Assembly: GCA_002284615.2 (NCBI GenBank)
Contig: MU069565.1
Span: 54,628 to 68,533, forward strand
Direction: 5' to 3'
Length of the DNA stretch: 13,906 nt
From: Dunaliella salina
Lineage: Eukaryota > Chlorophyta > Chlorophyceae > Chlamydomonadales > Dunaliellaceae
The position numbers were made by a program, and so were the translations under genes. This document shows, piece after piece, positions 8,332 to 13,906 of the stretch. The notes below the pieces were generated by a model. The model had not been told where the DNA came from. It did not search any database and was given only the letters and a program-made list of their open reading frames with translations. Position 1 is the stretch's first letter. Every line of letters starts with the position of its first letter.

Positions 8332-8351
8332 GAAACACAGATCTGTGTTTC
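8332..8351. repeat. Perfect 20-bp palindrome
   Basis: GAAACACAGATCTGTGTTTC is its own reverse complement, with no loop. It lies between the 13-bp triplet repeat and a GGTAA/GGTA-rich patch (8381-8398 and 8420-8435). Confidence 0.85.
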
Positions 8352-9195
8352 ATCTAGAGGCCTGTGACCAGACGCAGCTAGGTAAGGTAAGGTAGGTTCA
8401 AGGCAGATACAGGTTCACAGGTATGTAGGTAGGTTACATCGCTAAATCTGATGCAGCAAGAAGAGTGCCTAAACATACCATTACATGACCCCCCTATCAC
8501 AAGCATGAAGTTCATGGGGTGTATAAAAGTCTATGGGGTATCATGGGATGCGCAGTAATACTGCTCAGCAAGCCTGCAGGACGCAGGGCAAGGGAAAAGC
8601 TCCAGGGATTTAGACATAAAGGTACAAGGGTCATCTGATGATGGATTGGAATGATTGGTTACCACCGATCGGACATGGTGAAAAGGAAAAAGAAAAGGAA
8701 GAGGGAAAGGAAAAAAGAAAAGCTAGGCAAGCAGGACTAGCCCCCAAGCATCATGGTAGGAACAACCTTGGCACCCGGAAAGGCCCGCCGTATTGACCCC
8801 CCACAGAATCGAACCCATATGGTGACCATCTCCGTGACATGCGTGTCTTTTGCGCGTTGAACAAATGACCAATGGACGTTCTTGTGACCTGATAGATGAT
8901 TCCAGAGCGCACTCCACAGAGTTGACACAACGTCCCCAGGGATCACCTGATGATGAATTCATCCTTGCCCAGTGAGAGAACCCTTGAGCCAGAGCGACAG
9001 ACTGCTAGATACACAAAGTAGAAGAATAACAGACTGATTGCTAGCCTATCAGATAGTTTTACATCTTCAAGTTGTAAAGAAAGAAAAAGATGAAAGAAAA
9101 AGACATTTTTGTTCTTGATGACAAAATTCTCTAAATGTAGATGCAACTCCAGAGGCCCTGATGTTGTTCTAGATTATAGCTCAGGTGTATCCATG

Positions 9196-9214
9196 CATTA
9201 CATTACATTACATT
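9196..9214 (-). repeat. (TAATG)n tail of LINE C
   Basis: The plus strand reads CATTA repeated nearly four times; on the minus strand this is (TAATG)n. It lies about 80 bp beyond the end of the readable ORF of LINE C, where non-LTR elements often carry a short simple-repeat tail instead of poly(A). Confidence 0.6.
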
Positions 9215-9279
9215 GGAAATATGACCTTCAGCCAGGTAGTTTGGCTGCTCGATGTGTTGGAAAAATCCATGAGCTCACA

Positions 9280-10266
9280 GATTAATCAATAAGTCTGAGT
9301 TTCTTGGTCCTGAAAGAAACAGGAAACATCCTGAGGTCGAGCATGAGTGAAGAAGAAATGACCAGTGTTTTCCAACACCCTTTTGGACAAGAAATGTATT
9401 AGACATGAGCATAATTGCTTCGAAGGAAACACAAGGAGGGGCAGGGGCAAAGAAAGATGACATGTCTTTCGTCTTGTAATTGTCCAGATACAAATCACAA
9501 CGAGGGACATATCCTTGCCAATTTGTAGTTTCAACTCACAGGTCGTGAGCATGCTGTCTGAAGCAAGCAAATTTTCTCTGCACTTGCAGGTCCAGATGAA
9601 GATGCCTAGGAGTATGAAGAGGTTTGCCAAAAGCAGAATTATGCCTGAAGGGAAGTGCTATCCAGTTGTCGTGCTTTGCTAACTTGTTCAGGTGAGCACC
9701 ATGCTCAGCTTGATCCTCAGTTGGCCACACACTCATGTGCCTTTCCGCAAATCAATCATTCCATCTTTTACCCCAATAGGCTGGCCCGAGTGAACGCATT
9801 GTGTTAAGCAGTTGCGTCTGTCCAATCCCTAAAAGGCAGATATGAACTCTGATACCCAGCACTTTTTCAAAATACTACTCATGTCAATATCTGCTCCAAG
9901 TACACTACGCAAAGTTGTGCTGTTGCAGGCAAGGGTCGCATTATGAAACCTGACAGCAGCCCAAAACCAAAAGAATTGCAATGGTTCAAATTCGCATTCA
10001 CGCAGCACAGACCAGCTTGGTGTAATCCGTTTTACTCCAAGGATGCGCTTCAACAGACACAGATGCACAGCCTGCAATGGGCAGGCCATCTTAGCTACTG
10101 GTCCCATAAACCTTGTGCCCCATACTTGGCTGGCATACATACATGTTGGAAGTGCATACCGTATTGGCATGTGACCATTGCACATTATATATCTTTCAAG
10201 CCCTGCGTAATGCATTAAAATTGGTTTCGAGATGTGAATTAGGGAGGATTTTGGTTTTCGGAACAT
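9280..10266 (-). pseudogene. LINE C post-RT (thumb and linker) region
   Basis: The minus-strand frame 10266-9829 contains CMYASQVWGTRF, CLLKRILGVKRITPSWSVL and RECEFEPLQFFWFWAAVRFH. This is the LINE pattern 'Y..Q.WG ... LKR.LG....TP...L.E....PL.F....A..RF.N' found just after the RT palm. After indels, the frame 9736-9536 continues with HLHLDLQVQRKFACFRQHAH, and 9630-9286 ends with GHFFFTHARPQDVSCFFQDQ before a stop. A CCHC-type motif was probably present but is too degraded to assign. The ORF is broken by several frameshifts. Between 10266 and 10366 a local duplication of GTGCGTAATGG (near 10271 and 10285) disrupts the join to the RT part. Confidence 0.75.
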
Positions 10267-10365
10267 TAGGGTGCGTAATGGTGTGTGCGTAATGGAGAAA
10301 CGAAATTGCCGGAAAAAGGGGGTGCGTACTGGTTACATGCCACTACGGTATGCTTTTATAAGCCA

Positions 10366-10675
10366 TTATACATTATTAGGTCTATCTGCTATCTTACACT
10401 CACATGCAAGTTGCCTAATACGATGACGTCCAGCCAAAAAAGGTGCATACATATGTTCAGAAGAGGCAAGGGGATTAATTTGTTTTGTGAACAGCATATC
10501 CAAACACTTGAATAACTCAGAACAAACGAGCTGCTCTACACCAAGCTTGAGAGTGGGGACATTAGCACCCTTAGAATTGAAGCGCACCACTTCTGAATTT
10601 AAAACATTGATTATTAATCCTTTCCTCTTTGCATGCAATCGGTTCAGCACGAGCTAAAGCTCATTAAGGTCATTG
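10366..10675 (-). pseudogene. LINE C reverse transcriptase, part after the YADD box
   Basis: The minus strand reads TTNDLNEL-stop-LVLNRLHAKRKGLIIN, then VLNSEVVRFNSKG and a segment with LFKCLDMLFTK. The pattern 'L..L...A.+KGL.IN..KSE.V.F' is the region directly downstream of the catalytic YADD motif in LINE reverse transcriptases. An in-frame TAG interrupts it. It begins exactly at the 8-bp target duplication of the hAT-like element; on the far side the sequence continues back into the YADD-like codons at 11572-11583. Confidence 0.8.
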
Positions 10676-10683
10676 GTGGTAAG

Positions 10684-11557
10684 TAGGGTTCGCACAAACG
10701 TTATAGTTATATATAACGTTATATTTATAACATAAGTATATAACCCGTATATTTGAGTTTGGATCTTGTTATGTTATACGTTATAAAGTTATACGTTATA
10801 TATAACGTTATAAATAACGTAATATATAACGTTATATAACGTCATATTCGAAGAAGTTCACACTGAAGTTTCACGATTTCGAGGTTGCAACCCTTTGAGT
10901 TTCGTGACTGTGAAGTGCTCAGTCGAATTGATTAGGATGAGTGAATTTGGAAGTGGTGCTGAGGCACGAGGGAGAGGATGAAGAGGCCAGGGAGCTCCCT
11001 TCGAGGACAAGGAGAAATTTGAGGCACAGTGCAGTACAGCTTAGGCAGGCTAAGCTGAGCTCTATGACCAGTGGTGGGAAAGTCTGCGCTGAGTATTGGG
11101 CATGTTTGAAGCCTGTGTTGATGAGGAAAGGCCCAGGCAAGCCTTTGCCAGGCCTTTGCAGTGCAGGCTGGTGTGCAACAGGGGCGGGGAGGCAGTATGT
11201 GGGAAGGATTTGGCCAGTGACCTGGCCAGTGACAACCCTGCCAAGTCTGCCAGGGACCACTACACCGTGCAGCAGGTGCTAGGCAAGCGCACTTTCCAAG
11301 GGCTTCGTATAAGGCTGTTTTGCGCGCTTGGTGCAAACTCTGACTTTCTGACACTCTTTTTCAATCACCATCTCATTTTTTGCTCAAAGTAAATTGGGTT
11401 AACGGTCTCTACTCATTGAGAGCTATCCAGTGATACCCTTGAAGTTGCGATTTGCTGAACTTGAAATCTGAGTATATAACGTATATAACGTTTATAACGT
11501 TATATAACGTTATATAACGTGAAACCATTTCGCCACATAACGTTTCTGCAAACCCTA
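10684..11557. mobile_element. hAT-like non-autonomous DNA transposon, 874 bp, with 8-bp TSD GTGGTAAG
   Basis: GTGGTAAG flanks the element exactly at 10676-10683 and 11558-11565. The ends form terminal inverted repeats: the left starts TAGGGTTCGCACAAACGTTAT and the reverse complement of the right starts TAGGGTTTGCAGAAACGTTAT, matching at 19 of 21 positions. An 8-bp duplication is the hAT superfamily hallmark. Subterminal zones at about 10700-10845 and 11470-11520 are packed with the palindromic word ATAACGTTAT and variants, as expected for transposase-binding sites. The interior is GC-richer and has no full transposase. It was inserted into LINE C just after the YADD-like codons, so it is younger than that LINE. 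Confidence 0.9.
10941..11392 (+). pseudogene. Interior of hAT-like element: possible transposase N-terminal remnant
   Basis: Two overlapping plus-strand open frames, 10941-11282 and 11096-11392, span the GC-richer interior. Joined near 11100 they read AEYWAC, then FEACVDEERPRQ, then LQCRLVCNRGGEAVCG and NPAKSARDHYTVQQ. A C-x3-C pair followed by a Gly/Cys segment and a spaced His recalls a degenerate BED-type zinc finger, the usual N-terminus of hAT transposases. The resemblance is weak, and the minus strand is also open over 10932-11354. It may be a deletion derivative of an autonomous element or simply filler. Confidence 0.3.
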
Positions 11558-11565
11558 GTGGTAAG

Positions 11566-11825
11566 GTAGAGGTCGTATGCATACAGTATATGTGTCACTC
11601 GGAGGCTGCATGCAACCTAGGAGCAGAGTGAGGGCGTCTAATCTGTGCCACATGCAGCAGATGTTGCAGCATGAAAATTGGTTGCAGTATATTGCGACCC
11701 GGGAAATAGCCATATTGAGTACCTGATATTTTGTTCCCATCCATGCACCAGCCTGTAAGTACTTCTCTCAGTTCAATTGCATACAGTCTGTACATGATGT
11801 GAATCCATACAGTTTGAGGATTATA
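11566..11825 (-). pseudogene. LINE C reverse transcriptase, N-terminal part and YADD-like box
   Basis: The minus-strand frame 11795-11595 reads MYRLYAIELREVLTGW, then GTQYGYFPGRNILQPIFML and QHLLHVAQ...RLHAA. 'YR...A..L...+..W...I...Q.GF..GR.T......L' is the conserved second block of LINE reverse transcriptases. About 20 bp later, in another frame, TAT GCA TAC GAC (plus-strand 11572-11583) encodes YAYD, a degenerate YADD catalytic box. The stretch normally between these blocks, which carries the first catalytic Asp and the GxxQG region, is missing, so at least 200 bp were deleted before or after the hAT insertion. Confidence 0.8.
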
Positions 11826-12011
11826 AGCGAAAAGGAGCTATCTACCCACCCTCCTTCTTGCCCTCAAAATAATGTTAATTATGAATGTCTCTTCCACCAA
11901 AGATTTTCTTGTTAAAATTTTCAATGCCTGGTGAGCCCTTGCCTCAGGCAGTCACGAGTACGCACACATAATGTACACACTTGCATGAAATCTAGATATT
12001 GGTGAAATTAC

Positions 12012-12682
12012 CAGAGGTGGGCGACGAAGGCCTCAAAAAGGGGCATTTTTGAAACGTTCTTTGAGCGTAGGCGCTGGAGGTGGCAATCTTCACACTAGGC
12101 ATCAGATAGTAGCCCTAGTCATGGGCTTTCTCTTTCTCTAGCACTGGAGCATGAGGATTGCCAGTTCCGGCGCACGTGCCTTATCAGCCGCGGCGTGAAC
12201 CTTACTTTTTGACACCCAGCTCCCCACATCTGACCAGCCACTGTGCCAAATTGGGTGATTTTTAGTGATTTGGAGTCCTTGTAATGGAAAAATACCATTG
12301 CAAAAAAATAGGAATAAAAGATCCAATGGTTGGTCAGATACTGAATTTCAGCCATTTCCCTAATAAAAAAATCCAGCACTAGGGGTGCCAAAAAGGTCAA
12401 TTCTTGACCTCCTTCATTCCCACTTTTGAACATTCAGGATGTTAGCATATCATATAAGAGTTATTAAGAAAATATTTTGGGGGTGAAAAATGGTCCCAGT
12501 GTGGAGCTGTGTGCCATTTTAGGGTGATCTGAGACCAGGAGAGTGATCTGGGGTCCTCCGATTTCCTTCATTTTTTGGTGAACATAGTTTTTATTGGTGT
12601 TACAATGATTGGCATGGTCAGATTTGGAAAATAATGGTGGGAAAAAACATTTTAAGCGGTTTTGGCCCATTGCCCACCTCTG
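12012..12682. mobile_element. hAT-like non-autonomous transposon, 671 bp, with 9-bp direct flanks TGAAATTAC
   Basis: CAGAGGTGGGC at 12012-12022 and its exact reverse complement GCCCACCTCTG at 12672-12682 form an 11-bp terminal inverted repeat close to the common hAT end (CAG-GGTGGGC-like). TGAAATTAC flanks both sides (12003-12011 and 12683-12691); hAT elements normally make 8 bp, so one base may match by chance. Internally, GTGCCA..TTGGGTGAT...AGTGAT.TGGAGTCCT near 12242-12282 recurs in diverged form near 12508-12560, and CAATGGTTGGTCAGAT near 12325 resembles 12603-12625. This shows an old internal duplication with a step of about 270 bp. Minus-strand open frames at 12119-12433 and 12464-12697 are unrecognised. 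It is unrelated in sequence to the first hAT-like element. Confidence 0.8.
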
Positions 12683-12992
12683 TGAAATTACGAGCATATG
12701 ACATCGCTAAAAGTCTGCACTTGACAGCGTCCAGCATGCAATTAGGATAGCCCCATCAATCAGCACTGAGGCTAACTGAGTCCCACCGACTGCAAGCAAG
12801 CTGTGAGCGAATGAGGGTAACCCGCAAGCAGGTTAGATCCCCTCTACAGGATCAAAACACGGGATGTTCCTCGCAACAGGGAGCAATAAGTCCAGGGTTG
12901 GGTTGTTGGTTTTCCTCGAAGCAGTCGAAACACATATCTGCTAGGTTTAAGCTGGGACCATCGACAGTATTGAGCTGCAAGCACGATCGAGT

Positions 12993-13026
12993 TGATGAGA
13001 ATTTTAAGATATATTAATTCTCATCA
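12993..13026. repeat. Inverted repeat, 11-bp stem, upstream of POLA1 exon 1
   Basis: TGATGAGAATT at 12993-13003 and AATTCTCATCA at 13016-13026 are exact inverse complements separated by a 12-base AT-rich loop. It lies about 125 bp before the start codon of the polymerase gene, so it is in its promoter or 5' untranslated region. Whether it acts as a protein-binding site is unknown. No convincing TATA box is visible between it and the ATG. Confidence 0.7.
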
Positions 13027-13151
13027 TTCATGCATATCATCATGCGAGCGGCTTTAATTTGAATGATAATTTTCTCGGCCCTCGCCTTTCAAAATAGAAC
13101 TATGAATAATACGACTTGAACTTTCAGCTGTCCTAGGAAGGAACGTCAAGT

Positions 13152-13353
13152 ATGGAGGGGCGCTCTAGACGAGTTGCCACCCAAAGCAAGGGCAGGCTTG
13201 GTGCCAAGGATGCTCTATCAAAACTCAAGGCGGCCCGTGAGGGCGGGGACAGGCGTGCCCTGACGTATGAAGCCAAGAAGGAGGAGGGGCTGTACGATGT
13301 GCTGGAGGACGAGGAGTACGCCAAGCTGGTGGCCAAGCGCAGGGATGAAGGAG
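13152..13353 (+). CDS. POLA1: DNA polymerase alpha catalytic subunit, first coding exon (partial)
   Basis: The protein is the catalytic subunit of polymerase alpha-primase, which extends RNA primers at origins and Okazaki fragments in the nucleus. The exon encodes residues 1-67: a basic start (MEGRSRRVATQSKGR), then KDALSKLKAAREGG, and EEGLYDVLEDEEYAKLVAKR. This fits the conserved N-terminal segment of the family: a Lys/Arg-rich 'ALxxLKxA' helix, then '(V/L)YDxxxExxYxxLVxxRR', normally followed by a 'FVVDD'-type acidic stretch. The ATG has A at -3 and G at +4. The exon ends at GAAGGAG|GTGAGT (donor at 13354) in phase 1; reading on without splicing hits TAA at 13359. The next exon was not found before the window ends. 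The rest of the gene, over 1,000 residues in the family, must lie to the right. An unspliced 69-residue protein is an unlikely alternative. Confidence 0.85.
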
Positions 13354-13820
13354 GTGAGTAATTTTCAACATAGCCAGCTTGGAACCAGGTGGGAGAAGTG
13401 GGCTTGGGGGTTTGCTGAAAGTGACAGCTGGAGTGGAACAGCTGTCTTTCCTTGTCCTTCTTGTTGAGGTCTTCCCCTGTGCAGTTGAGGTTGGAGCTAC
13501 TTTGGTGCCTCTTGGTTCACGCTTGAATTTTAAATTCACAAGTGTTTGGGACTCCTGCTTTCTGAGATTTCTCTGCATGTGGCCCGGCACACACGAGCGT
13601 TTCCCTTGGTATCAAGGACATGAGAAACAGCAAAGCCTACACCTAATATTTAAAGGGTAAAGGGTGTCAAAGCAAATTGAGCTTGCAGGATTGCAAGCGT
13701 GCTCCCATGCAGTCAGACAGCAGACAGACAGCGAACGGACAGCAGATGCTTGCTGTGACAGGGACACAGTCATCCAAACTTTTGCATGCAATCTAACACA
13801 CACACACACACATAGGCAAA

Positions 13821-13860
<40 letters not shown>

Positions 13861-13867
13861 CTAATGG

Positions 13868-13906
<39 letters not shown>
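13354..13906 (+). other. Intron 1 of the polymerase alpha gene (5' part)
   Basis: It begins with a consensus GTGAGTA donor. No open frame in the interval matches the expected second exon, so the intron probably runs past the window. Its end is dominated by (CA)n tracts. Confidence 0.7.
13796..13906. repeat. Compound (CA)n microsatellite
   Basis: Three CA/AC tracts lie at 13796-13812, 13824-13859 and 13871-13906, with short unique spacers; the last reaches the window edge. All are in the intron and alternate purine and pyrimidine. Confidence 0.95.

Larger units (their letters stand above)
8191..9195. other. Intergenic stretch without a recognisable gene
   Basis: It holds short repeats (listed separately), a TATAAAA at 8522-8528 with no gene behind it, and a purine-only run around 8676-8722. 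A minus-strand open frame of 79 codons at 8723-8962 has no motif. An imperfect 17-bp direct repeat (TCATCTGATGATGGATT at 8631 and TCACCTGATGATGAATT at 8943) brackets about 295 bp. Confidence 0.5.
9196..11830 (-). mobile_element. LINE-type retroelement copy C (decayed, split by a hAT-like element)
   Basis: This minus-strand non-LTR element is distinct from the A/B family: it has no RNase H or PHD remnants here. Order on the minus strand: RT fingers/palm start (11820-11566), hAT-like insertion (11557-10684), RT palm/thumb (10675-10366), post-RT region (10266-9280), simple-repeat tail (9214-9196). The 5' limit near 11830 is where I lose protein similarity, so the copy is 5'-truncated or diverged there. 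Confidence 0.65.

Noticed and set aside
8522..8528. TATAAAA as a promoter
   Set aside because: No coding region, transcript feature or RNA gene follows on the plus strand within the next kilobase.
8795..8815. GGGTTCGATTC on the minus strand, resembling a tRNA T-loop / B box, with a weak A-box-like stretch about 130 bases upstream
   Set aside because: The bases around the loop do not form a T-arm stem and the spacing to the A-box-like word is too large for a tRNA; no acceptor stem pairs.
12119..12697. Minus-strand open frames inside the second hAT-like element as a transposase
   Set aside because: No DDE or dimerisation motif; the two frames overlay the two diverged halves of a non-coding internal duplication.
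13152..13361. A complete 69-residue protein
   Set aside because: The sequence matches only the N-terminus of DNA polymerase alpha, and a consensus splice donor lies just before the stop, so the stop is intronic.

Overview
The window looks like a repeat-rich eukaryotic nuclear genome. It contains one real host-gene fragment, the first coding exon of the DNA polymerase alpha catalytic subunit at 13152-13353 (+), ending in a consensus GTGAGT donor. Almost everything else that can be recognised is decayed transposable element. The style of the retroelement proteins (PHD finger, RNase H, PD-(D/E)XK nuclease) and the polymerase alpha N-terminus suggest a large-genome green alga or relative. That is inference; nothing in the window fixes the species.

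Layout. 1-2600: no recognisable gene; an imperfect 93-bp tandem repeat near 561-840 and a 17-bp tandem duplication at 2325-2358. 2620-7460: two adjacent, plus-strand, broken copies (A and B) of one non-LTR retroelement family. Copy A keeps an N-terminal PHD finger and a chromodomain-like segment, then jumps to a C-terminal PD-(D/E)XK nuclease-like region and a conserved terminal domain ending in ...DPH-stop. Copy B keeps a possible methyltransferase-like module, an RNase H domain with all catalytic residues, a CCHC zinc motif, the same nuclease region (split by a 519-bp insertion with a 7-bp target duplication) and the same terminal domain. Neither copy retains a recognisable reverse transcriptase. 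7465-8190: a third, minus-strand fragment carrying the RNase H region, tail-to-tail with copy B. 8190-9195: no gene, but several short repeats and a perfect 20-bp palindrome.

9196-11830 (minus): a second, different LINE (C) with reverse transcriptase and post-RT remnants and a (TAATG)n tail. A complete non-autonomous hAT-like element (10684-11557; 8-bp target duplication GTGGTAAG; TIRs starting TAGGGTT) sits immediately beside its degenerate YADD box. 12012-12682: a second hAT-like element (TIR CAGAGGTGGGC, 9-bp duplication). 12692-13151: polymerase alpha upstream region with an 11-bp-stem inverted repeat. 13354-13906: intron 1, ending in long (CA)n tracts.

The most interesting biology is the A/B family, which joins chromatin-reader-like modules (PHD plus chromo-like) to RNase H and a PD-(D/E)XK nuclease-like C-terminus. 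All copies here are broken, so the intact architecture must be reconstructed from other copies. The hAT insertion into LINE C also gives a clear relative-age order.
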